DNA of 64,000 bases from Ferruginibacter sp. (GCA_028288705.1 JAQBNH010000011.1:95017-159016); one strand, 5' to 3'. Shown: positions 26,093 through 34,113, numbered from the stretch's first letter. The notes: generated from the sequence alone by a model not told the origin. Made by a program: numbers and translations.

Positions 26093-26420
26093 TATTAAAG
26101 CCTGGCTTCATGATATTTTGAATGCCATTATGGAAATTGAAAGTTTCATAATTGACATTAATAAGTAGTTTGTGAGATATCAAAGTGACCTCCGTACCAA
26201 ACGAGCTGTAGAAAGAAATATTGAAATAATAGGCGAAGCTTTAAGCCGTATTCTAAAACGTGACGAAACAATTCTGATATCAAATTCAAGAAAAATAGTT
26301 GATACACGAAACAGAATTATTCACGGTTATGACGCTGTATCTGATGATGTGATTTGGGGCATAGTTATCCGGCATCTCCCAATTTTACAATCAGAAATCC
26401 AGGAATTATTGGACGAGTAG
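26082..26420 (+). pseudogene. hepT: HepT-like HEPN toxin interrupted by an in-frame amber codon
   Basis: The frame from the ATG at 26082 reads MDIDIKAWLHDILNAIMEIE and reaches a TAG at 26166-26168 after 28 codons. The same frame then continues FVRYQSDLRTKRAVERNIEI to the stop at 26418. The HEPN RNase motif RNRIIHGY (Rx4HxY) is intact in the downstream part. The family is normally one protein of about 110 residues, and this length is restored if the TAG is read through. Re-initiation at the GTG at 26172 would lose the first helix. Either the toxin is inactivated, the base is an assembly error, or the stop is suppressed. Confidence 0.82.
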
Positions 26421-26581
26421 GAAATGCTTCAGAATTATATTCGGCAGCCGCCATCCTGGCGGACAGTGGTTCTAAATTTCCGCTTTTAGTTATAAATTTA
26501 ACTTCAGTCCGGGCTGACGTTTAGTCGACCCTAACTGCACAAAGCCGCGAACGTTATACGAAATAATTAAAAGCCTCCATT
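26421..26581. other. Hairpin-rich spacer, attC-like right end
   Basis: The spacer holds hairpins CCGCCA/TGGCGG (about 26453) and CAGTCCGGG/CCCTAACTG. It ends in ACAAAGCCGCGAACGTTATAC, which resembles the right end of integron attC sites. The terminal GTTATAC is the reverse complement of GTATAAC at the end of the next gene. Confidence 0.35.
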
Positions 26582-27157
26582 TTGAAAGTACCATTTGATG
26601 AAGCACGTATTCTTTCGCTGCTGACAACTGAAGAGCAAAATGCATTTAGTTTTTCAGATCATATCTTTAGGCCAACTACGTTAATTTATAATACCAAGGA
26701 TCTTGCACCCTGTTATAAAAAAGCGATTCAACGCCTTAGTTCCCATAAGTTTGAAGTGTTTAAATTAAATCCGATTTCTGTTGCTGTTGTTCTCGCATTT
26801 CTTATTTTCTTCTTAGGGCGTTCGATGTTTATTACTCATTCATTTAATCCATTCATTCTTTCATTTGTTTTATTTTTAGGCATCGCCTTCATCGCATATA
26901 TCAATGCTGATGAAATGAAAATCTGTTTAGAAATTTCCGCATCAGGGATCCAGGTAAATGAAATCTTTTATACCTGGAACAGCGTTTATGAAACCTATAT
27001 CGTTTCCCGACCACAGGGAAAAACATATTTGCATTTTTTAATTATTGCTACAGATTCTGGTATATATGACAGATATCAAATCACTAATCTGGAAAAATGG
27101 GTATCCATTGACAGCAAACTATCTGCTTACATAGAGTACTACAAAAATTTCGTATAA
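26582..27157 (+). CDS. Hypothetical membrane protein
   Basis: The 191-residue product has two adjacent membrane spans (about residues 63-79 and 86-103) between a soluble N-terminal part and a strand-rich C-terminal part (MKICLEISASGIQVNEIFY, RYQITNLEKW) that looks like a small PH-like or YcxB-like domain. The only start near the natural N-terminus is a TTG (26582). I do not recognise a named family. It sits between two hairpin-rich spacers and may be a cassette gene. Confidence 0.6.
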   Translation: MKVPFDEARILSLLTTEEQNAFSFSDHIFRPTTLIYNTKDLAPCYKKAIQRLSSHKFEVFKLNPISVAVVLAFLIFFLGRSMFITHSFNPFILSFVLFLGIAFIAYINADEMKICLEISASGIQVNEIFYTWNSVYETYIVSRPQGKTYLHFLIIATDSGIYDRYQITNLEKWVSIDSKLSAYIEYYKNFV

Positions 27158-27335
27158 CAGCATTTTGACAAAAGCCGTGCAGACACAATCTATCACAGCA
27201 TTAATTATCCCCGGCTTTTGAGCTGAAAGAGAACAAAAACGCTTTGCATTAAAACAAGCATTAGTTTCATAACTTAGTTCAACTCAGGTCGGAATGCTAA
27301 TTCCGGCCCTTGCTGAGCCGTTTCGTTAAATGTCC
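27158..27335. other. Hairpin-rich spacer downstream of the membrane protein gene
   Basis: It contains a perfect CAAAAGCCG / CGGCTTTTG inverted repeat with a spacer of about 37 bp, and a CGGAAT/ATTCCG hairpin nested in CTCAG/CTGAG. It ends GAGCCGTTTCGTTAAATG, like the right end of the previous spacer (GCCG..CGTTA). Confidence 0.35.
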
Positions 27336-27359
27336 TACGTAACCGCCATTACATTCAAT

Positions 27360-28031
27360 ATGAAAATTGCAACCTGGAATATTGAAAGACCTTCCCCAAA
27401 CGGACACAAAAGTCCCAATATTGTTGAGTACCTGCAAAAACTAAATGCAGACATTTTAGTTTTAACTGAGACAAATGAATGCATAGACTTAGGGAGTGCT
27501 TATGAAGTATTTCACACGGAAATATTTCCAGGCGGTTTCTACAAACCCGGCGACAGGCAGGTAAGTATTTTTTCAAAGTATCCCATCATCAGGCAAATTC
27601 AAACCTTCCGGGCAGATACAAGTTTATGTCTGGCAATAGACACACCGTATGGAGAGTTGGTTGTTTACGGAACGATTATCGGGAATCTTGGTAATCGTGG
27701 AGACCAGTTTAAACTTGACCTTGACCATCAATTAGCGGATTTTGAAAGGATCGGAAAGGACGTGCATTTTTGCATTATGGGAGACTTAAATATCTCTTTC
27801 TCCGACAACTTTTATTTTACCGACGCAGGAAGAAAAATGCTCACCCATTCATTTGGGAATTTGGGAATGAAACTTATGACAGAACAGATTGCTCAAAACA
27901 TCGACCACGTAGTGTTGACAAAAGATTTCATTGCCGATAAAAAGATAAAAAGCGGGTTTTGGAATAACACGGAAAATAAATCAACCAGGCTAAGCGATCA
28001 TAAAGGCGTGTTTGTGGAGATATTTGAATGA
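27360..28031 (+). CDS. Endonuclease/exonuclease/phosphatase family protein
   Basis: The 223-residue protein has the EEP fold motifs: MKIATWNIERP (N7), LVLTETNE (E37, metal ligand), GDLNIS (D142, N144) and SDHKGV (D213, H214). These form the Mg-dependent phosphodiesterase site of the DNase I/ExoIII/sphingomyelinase superfamily. There is no signal peptide when read from 27360; the in-frame ATG 30 bp upstream adds only MSYVTAITFN. The substrate is unknown. It lies alone after an attC-like spacer. Confidence 0.85.
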   Translation: MKIATWNIERPSPNGHKSPNIVEYLQKLNADILVLTETNECIDLGSAYEVFHTEIFPGGFYKPGDRQVSIFSKYPIIRQIQTFRADTSLCLAIDTPYGELVVYGTIIGNLGNRGDQFKLDLDHQLADFERIGKDVHFCIMGDLNISFSDNFYFTDAGRKMLTHSFGNLGMKLMTEQIAQNIDHVVLTKDFIADKKIKSGFWNNTENKSTRLSDHKGVFVEIFE

Positions 28032-28276
28032 GAGGGGAAAGTGCTTTTCACCTGGACCCAGCCTGTATCCAATTGGGATCTACATTGCAAAAATAATCGT
28101 TAGTGCACATCGAGGCTTATAGTCCCTGCACGGAATGAAGTTGATCTAGCGCAGCTTAACTTCAGATTTTATTTATACATTTAGTCCCACTACTGTTGGG
28201 ATTATAGGCAGACAGTTGGTCCGTTGCCGAATTGCAAAAAAGCCTCAAACACTGTGAATTATTCCATGTTAACAAG
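28032..28276. other. Spacer with two hairpins, no gene seen
   Basis: TGAAGTT/AACTTCA (about 28134-28163) and TCCCA/TGGGA (about 28184-28201) can form hairpins. No open frame of note is present. Confidence 0.4.
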
Positions 28277-28708
28277 ATGGCATCTAAAAGAATCAAAACC
28301 ATGAGACTTATTATTCTTCTTTTCTTAATGGCTAATGCTTTTTGTGCTTATTCGCAACTATTTATTGGCGATTCAAAAAGGGATGTCAAAGCTGCTTTAG
28401 TAAGCAGTAATGCAAAATTTTCTGAGGCAAAGCTTACCGACAGTACCAGTCGGATATCATGGCTTAAAGAAAATGAGTTTCAGATGATTTGGGTATTGAA
28501 TCAAAAAGACACAGTTATCAGGCAGACGCTTATTCCTGAGAAAGAGAATGGCATAAATGAATTTGTAAAATGGTTTAATAAAGATTTTGTAATAATATCT
28601 CCGACTGAGTGGAGAAATTACAGGAACGGAATTATCTACGAAATCAAAATGGAAAATTTACTCAATGAGCATATTTTTGCTATAACACTTTTCCGAAATC
28701 ATAACTAA
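28277..28708 (+). CDS. Hypothetical exported protein
   Basis: The product is about 143 residues. A hydrophobic N-terminus (MRLIILLFLMANAFCAYSQ) is a good signal peptide, with cleavage likely after AYS or AYSQ. The mature domain has aromatic-rich strands (ISWLKENEFQMIWVLNQKD) and no family I recognise. The start may be 28277 or the ATG at 28301, immediately before the hydrophobic core. Confidence 0.6.
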   Translation: MASKRIKTMRLIILLFLMANAFCAYSQLFIGDSKRDVKAALVSSNAKFSEAKLTDSTSRISWLKENEFQMIWVLNQKDTVIRQTLIPEKENGINEFVKWFNKDFVIISPTEWRNYRNGIIYEIKMENLLNEHIFAITLFRNHN

Positions 28709-28762
28709 TGCCCTTTCCAAAGCGCGTGTCGCACAACAGAAATTTTAAAAAATCAACAGACC

Positions 28763-29500
28763 ATGCATTTCAAAATATTTTTGACTTTTATCTTCACAAC
28801 AATTGTTTTTTGCGCCCTCGCGCAGATAAAGTCGGCAGAGGTTTCTGTAGTCAAAGATGGCCATGTAAAATTTGGAATACTTAGTGAATCGGGAGAATTA
28901 CTGGTTCCGGCTAATTTTGAAAACATAGTAAGAAATGACCCTTACTACTTTGTAAAACAAGATGGCCTTTGGGGATGTTATACAAAAGGAAAAATCTTCA
29001 TTCCTGCAGCTTATGAAGCTGTGTCGTTCAAAATTACTTCTAAATTAATCAAGGTAAAGAAAAACAGCAAATGGGGGTTTGTTGATTTTAATAATAACGT
29101 TAAAATTGATTTCAAATATGATCAGGCCTGCAACTTTGATAACGGCTTAGCTTTGGTTCAGCTGGATGGGAAGAATTATCTAATCAATCAAGATGATAAA
29201 ATCATAAAATCAGGTGTTGCCGGGCGGGAATTTTGTATGGAAGATTTGAGTGAAGACGTTGCTATAAAAAATCAGTTTTCAGACAGTTTACTTCAAATCA
29301 GAAAAAGCGATGGAAAGTATGGCGTTGTTGAAATAGCAACCGGGAAAGTCATCATTCCCTTCAATTACGATGAAATAAAAGATTATTTTAACGGCATCAT
29401 TAAAGTAAGAAAAGACTCAAAATGGGGGGCATACAAGGATAACGGAATATTAATTACAGAACCAAAATATGATTCAATAGGTATATTCTGGGCTCCCTGA
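28763..29500 (+). CDS. WG-repeat protein, exported
   Basis: The 245-residue product has a signal peptide (MHFKIFLTFIFTTIVFCALAQ) and then WG beta-hairpin repeats: GLWGCYTKGKIFIPAAYEAV, SKWGFVDFNNNVKIDFKYDQ, GKYGVVEIATGKVIIPFNYD and SKWGAYKDNGILITEPKYDS. These repeats build a superhelical or propeller-like extracellular binding surface. The ligand is unknown. The gene is 54 bp from the preceding exported-protein gene and may share its transcript. Confidence 0.82.
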   Translation: MHFKIFLTFIFTTIVFCALAQIKSAEVSVVKDGHVKFGILSESGELLVPANFENIVRNDPYYFVKQDGLWGCYTKGKIFIPAAYEAVSFKITSKLIKVKKNSKWGFVDFNNNVKIDFKYDQACNFDNGLALVQLDGKNYLINQDDKIIKSGVAGREFCMEDLSEDVAIKNQFSDSLLQIRKSDGKYGVVEIATGKVIIPFNYDEIKDYFNGIIKVRKDSKWGAYKDNGILITEPKYDSIGIFWAP

Positions 29501-29662
29501 CTTTCTACCATTGTAACTGATGATTTCCCCTCTTTATAAACACCGGGATTTTGCAACGACAAAGCGTTCTATCATGAAAATTCTATTTGAAAAAGTAGCG
29601 GTTATTTCCCAGTCAATGGTAAACTTCATGGTGAGCAATAATATTAATAAATTTTATGCATC

Positions 29663-29923
29663 ATGTATGATCTTGCCTTTTTGCAATTAGCTCATAAGGG
29701 CAGTTCTTCTAATAAAGAAGAATTAAAAGACTGGCAATGTTGTGGTTGTTTTTATTGTATGCAGAGGTTTGAAACAAAAGAGGTCGTTGAATATTTTGAA
29801 GAAAGTTTGAAGGAAGGAGAAACGGCTGTGTGTCCAAAATGTGGAATAGACAGCGTCTTAAGTGATAGATTTCCTGTTGCTGACAAGGAATTTCTTGAGG
29901 CGATGAACGCGTATTTCTTTTGA
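29663..29923 (+). CDS. Small zinc-ribbon-like cytoplasmic protein
   Basis: The 86-residue protein has two cysteine knuckles, CCGCFYC (about residues 26-32) and CPKCGIDS (about 57-64), a likely zinc site. The pattern CGCFYC ... CPxCGIDSVL is one I recognise from a widespread family of short proteins annotated only as cytoplasmic protein. Its function is unknown. The next gene, an HTH regulator, follows 39 bp later on the same strand. Confidence 0.65.
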   Translation: MYDLAFLQLAHKGSSSNKEELKDWQCCGCFYCMQRFETKEVVEYFEESLKEGETAVCPKCGIDSVLSDRFPVADKEFLEAMNAYFF

Positions 29924-29962
29924 TAAAGCAGATCCGATTTACACTCATAAATTACACCGTCC

Positions 29963-30181
29963 ATGCCCATAATTGTCAAACTTACCAACCTGATGCGTGA
30001 GAGAAAGGTTAGCCTGAATGAGTTAAGCAGAAGAGTAGGCGTTACGCTTTCAAATCTTTCGATCCTGAAGAATGGAAAAGGTAAAGCTATCCGGCTGGAA
30101 CTTGTGGAAGCTATTTGTAAAGCACTGGATTGCCAGCCTGGCGATCTGATGGTTTATGAATTTACGCAGATGATACTTTGA
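29963..30181 (+). CDS. YozG-like XRE family HTH regulator
   Basis: The 72-residue protein is a single Cro/C1-type helix-turn-helix domain (VSLNELSRRVGVTLSNLSIL as helices 2-3; KAIRLELVEAICKALDCQPGDL as helices 4-5). This is the minimal YozG-type regulator that usually partners a DUF2975 membrane protein; no such partner is adjacent here. A close paralogue with a DUF2975 partner lies at 36422. Confidence 0.85.
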   Translation: MPIIVKLTNLMRERKVSLNELSRRVGVTLSNLSILKNGKGKAIRLELVEAICKALDCQPGDLMVYEFTQMIL

Positions 30182-30239
30182 TCCTGAGTTTCACCCGGAA
30201 ATACAAAGTCGTTGTACAAACACCTCTGAGGTTCTACCA

Positions 30240-30321
30240 TTTTTATCCTTTTCAATCCCATCCTTTCGTATCCCTTCATGTCCTTTCGCATCCTTTCATC
30301 TCCATTCGTGTCCATTCGACG
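30240..30321 (+). repeat. 10-bp tandem array, consensus TTTCRTNTCC
   Basis: About eight degenerate 10-bp units run in tandem, for example TTTCGTATCC, CTTCATGTCC, TTTCGCATCC, TTTCATCTCC and ATTCGTGTCC. The array lies 49 bp upstream of the gene at 30370. The period equals about one helical turn. Confidence 0.75.
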
Positions 30322-30369
30322 CCCTGCTAATTTTTTTATGTTTCATCTTGTCGGCCTAAATCAAATTTT

Positions 30370-30861
30370 ATGCAGACAACTGAATATATATTTTCAAAAA
30401 GGGAAAACATTCCCGCGCTGACGGAAGTCGCGTTTTTATTAAGCATGGCCTGTCTCTGGCCAGGTTCATCGTTGCCGTCGAAAGAAACGCTCCATTTCCG
30501 CCGGCTTATCCGCGGATACTTTTTACAGGCCGCCCAACCGTTCGAAGCCTACCTGCGTTTTTGCCAGCAGGTGCTGAACTACCAGAGACGGTTAAACGCC
30601 GCGATGGATGATGAGATCCGGTTACCTGCCAGGGAATGGATAAAGATGGTAGATAGCGAATGGTTAGGCAGGGACTGCAAAAGATCCACGAACAACGAAA
30701 GTATGGCACTGGGTTACGCGCTATTAGATATGATCGAAGAGGGTGCTTGCGTTGCGGCTTATTGGGAGCAGTGGTTTGAGGACCGCAAGCTCACGGAAGC
30801 ATCGCTGCTGTTTGGCGATATCAGCCAGCAATTATTAGCTCAGAAAAAGTTAGCGAGATGA
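30370..30861 (+). CDS. Hypothetical protein
   Basis: The 163-residue protein is largely helical with many Trp and Arg residues (MACLWPGSSLPSKETLHFRR, CVAAYWEQWFEDRKL) and no signal peptide or membrane span. I do not recognise a family. Its stop overlaps the next start by 4 bp (ATGA), so the two are a translationally coupled pair. It lies downstream of a 10-bp phased repeat array. Confidence 0.6.
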   Translation: MQTTEYIFSKRENIPALTEVAFLLSMACLWPGSSLPSKETLHFRRLIRGYFLQAAQPFEAYLRFCQQVLNYQRRLNAAMDDEIRLPAREWIKMVDSEWLGRDCKRSTNNESMALGYALLDMIEEGACVAAYWEQWFEDRKLTEASLLFGDISQQLLAQKKLAR

Positions 30862-31058
30862 AGACGATCTGTCCCGTGATGACGACCAAGGATATCTGCA
30901 GGGTCATGCAGATCAGCAGTTCAACCGCAGCGAGATTGAGAAGGGCTATCAGGAAACATTACCGGCTGCCCGATTATGCGCTGATCACTATTGAGATTTT
31001 TTGCGCCTTTACTCATATCAGTCCTGAGGAGACGAGGGAGCGTCTGAAAGAATCGTAA
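30858..31058 (+). CDS. Small putative DNA-binding protein
   Basis: The 66-residue basic protein contains a likely helix-turn-helix (TTKDICRVMQISSSTAARLR) followed by a second helical pair (YALITIEIFCAFTHISPEE). It is similar in size and layout to the 86-residue protein at 36730. Translation is coupled to the upstream gene by an ATGA overlap. It ends just before a bidirectional terminator. Confidence 0.55.
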   Translation: MKTICPVMTTKDICRVMQISSSTAARLRRAIRKHYRLPDYALITIEIFCAFTHISPEETRERLKES

Positions 31059-31064
31059 CGAAAA

Positions 31065-31092
31065 TAAAAAAGAGGCATCGCCTCTTTTTTTA
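31065..31092. terminator. Bidirectional terminator
   Basis: The AGAGGC/GCCTCT stem with a 3-nt loop is flanked by an A-run and a T-run. It serves the plus-strand pair ending at 31058 and the minus-strand gene ending at 31090. Confidence 0.85.
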
Positions 31093-31278
31093 TTTTTTAG
31101 AAAACCGGGTCTCGGCCTTTCGTAAAATTAATGAAACCAGGAAGCTGATCAGGGCACCTACCGCTGCTAATATTGCAGATTCAGCGATGCTTTGCAGGTT
31201 AAGTTTCACCAACAACACCAGGACTGTACCGCTGATCGTTCCGGCTGTTACATTTGGTGTGATATAAGAACTATCCAT
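31090..31278 (-). CDS. Small membrane protein, holin-like in layout
   Basis: The 62-residue protein has two hydrophobic stretches (about residues 13-25 and 32-50, AILAAVGALISFLVSLIL) and a positively charged tail (RKAETRFSKK). Phage holins share this design, but so do many small membrane proteins. Its upstream region carries three 10-bp iterons in the same relative orientation as those upstream of the divergent gene at 32050. Confidence 0.5.
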   Translation of the reverse strand: MDSSYITPNVTAGTISGTVLVLLVKLNLQSIAESAILAAVGALISFLVSLILRKAETRFSKK

Positions 31279-31359
31279 ATAATAAAATTTAAGTTTTTAA
31301 TAATGATGGCCTTCGGGCCAGAGCAAGATTAAGTTGTTCCATTTACAATTTTATTTTTC

Positions 31360-31387
31360 TGATAGAAATTGATAGAAATTGATAGAA
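31360..31387 (-). repeat. Iteron cluster 1 (TTTCTATCAA on the minus strand, three copies)
   Basis: GATAGAAATT is repeated with an exact 10-bp period (31361, 31371, 31381; the last copy is partial). It lies 82 bp upstream of the minus-strand gene that starts at 31278. Confidence 0.8.
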
Positions 31388-31491
31388 GGGGAGCCAGCTT
31401 TCGTACTGTTTTGTGACCAGCAAATTAACCCGTTTGATTTTGACAACATGCCCCAACAGGTTTGCCGTAGCTATTCATTCTATTTTTTATT

Positions 31492-31557
31492 GTACTTTCT
31501 TGCTTGCCCAAGAAAGTACCAAAGAAGGGCACCCAAATCGATTACGGCCGATTTGGG
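31492..31557. repeat. Two adjacent perfect hairpins
   Basis: GTACTTTCTTG/CAAGAAAGTAC (31492-31519, 11-bp arms) is followed by CCCAAATCG/CGATTTGGG (31532-31557, 9-bp arms). The first resembles a widespread Bacteroidota intergenic palindrome. The surrounding 31279-31970 stretch shows no credible gene. Confidence 0.65.
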
Positions 31558-31970
31558 CAGCTATGCTGATCTTTTGTACAAAGTGAATTCAGCATTTAAG
31601 GTTGCTGGCAGTCTTCTGAGGAGGCAAGGGTTATCGGTGCGATTAATTATTTCTCGGTTTTTCTTTCGCAGATCGGCATGAGCATCCAAATGCATCTAAT
31701 AAGGCAGGTCGTTACAACATGCTAATGATAAAGTCACAGTAGCACAATAGCCAAATCAGGGCTCCATCTGAAGTGGGGATGTAATTCATTTCGGTCTCCT
31801 GTTTTGTTCCTTTTCTGGAGAGGCATAAAAGGAAAATCAAAAAAGTCAGGTGATGTTTTTCTAATCAGATGATCCGAACAAATTCTCGGTGTTGACTAGA
31901 TTTTTTTAAAATCTTTTTAACCCTGTTATCGAAGCTCTACGTGGAGAAGTATGTTAAAAACCGTTAAGGA

Positions 31971-32010
31971 TTTCTATCATTTTCTATCAATTTCTATCAA
32001 TTTCTATCAC
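31971..32010 (+). repeat. Iteron cluster 2 (TTTCTATCAA, four copies)
   Basis: TTTCTATCA(T/A/A/C) occurs four times with an exact 10-bp period, 40 bp upstream of the ATG at 32050. It is an inverted counterpart of cluster 1, 580 bp away. Confidence 0.85.
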
Positions 32011-32049
32011 GGATTAGAATATGTAAAAAAAATATTCCTGCTTTGTGAA

Positions 32050-33045
32050 ATGAAAACAAATTATACAACACATCAACATAAAAATTCAGCATTAGACTTC
32101 GTACACCCGTTAGCGGTACTCCTGCTGATCACGATGATCGTGATCGCTTATTTCGCCGTAATGACGCCGGTGGCGGTGGGTCACAAGGAATCAGCAGCCG
32201 CAGGAAAACTAACATTGCGCCCGCAAGTGTCGTCCCTCTACGAGGCAAACCGCACTGCAATCGTTCCGCCATCTGTTAACATCCCGACATCAGTATCCTG
32301 TCATTGCTGCCCTTGCGCAACCCGGCCGAAAAATGAACATGTTGCGACGGCAAAAATGTCGCAACAAAAAATAATTTCAAAAAATTGCGCAATATCGCGC
32401 GCAGAAAAAAAATTTATCAAAAAATTGCCCCGGCGCAAAAATAAAATCATCATGATGAAAAATAATCTTACAAAACCGAATACTGTTCCTGTTACCACGA
32501 TAGCCGGTCTACGCGATAGCCTTGGCATCAGCCAGCAAACCCTGGCAGAATACCTGGGGGTGCCGCGAAGTTTATTATCGCACGTCGAACTGGGTAACCG
32601 GATGCTTCCCGACGAAGCCATTTTTAAACTGGCGAAGCTGGAAGGTTGCTATGCTTACGCTAATACTACGGCGATTTCGATGGCCCGGATCGTAGGCGAC
32701 CAGCAACAGATACTAAAATCTGCTGCTGACCTGGAACTTCGTTTACTCACCTGTAAAAAGATCCTGTCCGAGCAGCAACTGCGTTTGCAGGAAGCAACAA
32801 AAACGGAAGAGCAGGCCAAGCGCTGGGCGGCTGTTACGGTGATGCTGCAGCGGGAAGAAACAACTGCCGGTCCGCAACAAAATATTACCTGGCTCAACAG
32901 GCATATGATCCAGGCCGAACGCCAGCAAATTACTTATGGTACTGCACTTCAACTGGAACTGCAGCTATCGATCGACCTGCTTGTTTATGAGGCAAGCATG
33001 CTCACCCAATACCTGGAAAAACTCCGTGGCTATGCTGCGGCTTAA
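32050..33045 (+). CDS. HTH protein with N-terminal membrane segment (or a shorter HTH protein from 32454)
   Basis: From 32050 the frame encodes 331 residues: a hydrophobic span (about residues 18-38, LAVLLLITMIVIAYFAVM), a low-complexity cysteine/lysine-rich linker, an XRE-type helix-turn-helix (SLGISQQTLAEYLGVPRSLL) and a long helical C-terminal part rich in Gln and Glu. An ATG at 32454 would give a soluble 197-residue HTH protein. Between the two lies GTTGCGAC-N9-GTCGCAAC (32341-32365), which could be its own operator, so two genes fused by chance in one frame are possible. The coiled-coil gene at 33080 follows 34 bp downstream. Confidence 0.55.
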   Translation: MKTNYTTHQHKNSALDFVHPLAVLLLITMIVIAYFAVMTPVAVGHKESAAAGKLTLRPQVSSLYEANRTAIVPPSVNIPTSVSCHCCPCATRPKNEHVATAKMSQQKIISKNCAISRAEKKFIKKLPRRKNKIIMMKNNLTKPNTVPVTTIAGLRDSLGISQQTLAEYLGVPRSLLSHVELGNRMLPDEAIFKLAKLEGCYAYANTTAISMARIVGDQQQILKSAADLELRLLTCKKILSEQQLRLQEATKTEEQAKRWAAVTVMLQREETTAGPQQNITWLNRHMIQAERQQITYGTALQLELQLSIDLLVYEASMLTQYLEKLRGYAAA

Positions 33046-33079
33046 CCAATTTTTATTATCATTTAAATTTTTAAAAAAT

Positions 33080-33490
33080 ATGAATTACGCAACATCCCTA
33101 TTGAGTACCATTGCAGACTGCAATGCCTTACTCGCCATCGCGGCAGCAGACCGGACAGATCTCGACATCCGCAAACGACAGCTGGAAAGAAAGCAGGAAA
33201 ATGCTTCCAGCAATTCAGCAGAGATCGACGCCGACCTGGCTTCGGTAATTGCCGAGATCGATGCTTACCAGCAGGTGATCGCCGGTATGCCGGAAGGTCC
33301 GGCCAAACAGCAACTCGTGAGTAAGCTCACGAAGGCTGAATACAAAAAGTTCATCCTGGAAGAGCGCCGTAACAACTATGGCGTGGTAGCTGTCTTGCAA
33401 CAGCAATACGACCTCACCTGCATGGAGAAGGACCTGGCCGAAGCCGACCTTTTCATCACCGCGGTGAATGACCGCCGGGCGGAATTGTAA
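33080..33490 (+). CDS. Small coiled-coil protein
   Basis: The 136-residue protein is almost entirely helical and charged (DLDIRKRQLERKQENASS, LASVIAEIDAYQQVIAGM), which predicts a coiled coil. No family is recognised. It is the second gene after the HTH protein and ends at a good terminator, so the pair likely forms an operon. The ATG at 33080 is preferred; the upstream in-frame extension overlaps the HTH gene in another frame. Confidence 0.65.
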   Translation: MNYATSLLSTIADCNALLAIAAADRTDLDIRKRQLERKQENASSNSAEIDADLASVIAEIDAYQQVIAGMPEGPAKQQLVSKLTKAEYKKFILEERRNNYGVVAVLQQQYDLTCMEKDLAEADLFITAVNDRRAEL

Positions 33491-33512
33491 TCGTTTCTTG
33501 TTTTTGTTTTAG

Positions 33513-33540
33513 ATCCCTGCCGAAAGGCGGGGATTTTTTG
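33513..33540 (+). terminator. Rho-independent terminator
   Basis: The ATCCCTGCC/GGCGGGGAT stem (one T-G pair) with a GAAA tetraloop is followed by TTTTTT, 22 bp after the coiled-coil gene. Confidence 0.88.
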
Positions 33541-33705
33541 TGGTGGAGTGAAATTCACCACATATTGAACAAGGGAATCACTTTCGTTTAAAAGTATAGA
33601 ACAATTCGAAAAGGTAATTTCAAATCAACTAAACTTACTCCTAACGAACCGGGAAGTTCGATTAAGAAATTCTATCTTCAGGTTCTATTATTAAAGCTTT
33701 ACAAA

Positions 33706-34113
33706 ATGGACAGATCAGATGTTTATGAAGAGTTGGTTCGCATAGTTCAAGAGCAATTTGCAGATGTAATTAAGTATCTGAAATCTCAAGAATCCAAAGG
33801 ATATATAAAGTACGTTGAGGAAGAAACTAAAGGTGATAGGGTAGGCTTCATTATTGGGTTGCGTCGTTTCATTTTACGGCTATCAAATATTACAACTAGG
33901 CCGCCATCTGCGGGATTCCTTTTCGAAACATTTGAGATTGTAGACAATGAAAATTGTTATGGCCATTATAGGCTGGTCCTAAAGGAAGAACTTAGGATGG
34001 AGGGAAATTTTTCCATAATAACTTTCAAAAACACTGAAAACGTGTTCTTTACCGAACAGGGAGAAAAAATTGGAAAAAGTTACGTGCTCGCAGCGATCCA
34101 GATGTGTGATTAA
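33706..34113 (+). CDS. Hypothetical protein
   Basis: The 135-residue protein has an N-terminal amphipathic helix (YEELVRIVQEQFADVIKYL) and then a strand-rich body (CYGHYRLVLKEELRMEGNFS). It has no signal or membrane span, and I do not recognise a family. It stands alone in AT-rich accessory DNA. Confidence 0.55.
   Translation: MDRSDVYEELVRIVQEQFADVIKYLKSQESKGYIKYVEEETKGDRVGFIIGLRRFILRLSNITTRPPSAGFLFETFEIVDNENCYGHYRLVLKEELRMEGNFSIITFKNTENVFFTEQGEKIGKSYVLAAIQMCD

Noticed and set aside
29574-29690. 38-codon frame ahead of the zinc-ribbon gene
   Set aside because: Overlaps the start of the better supported gene at 29663 and has no distinctive features.
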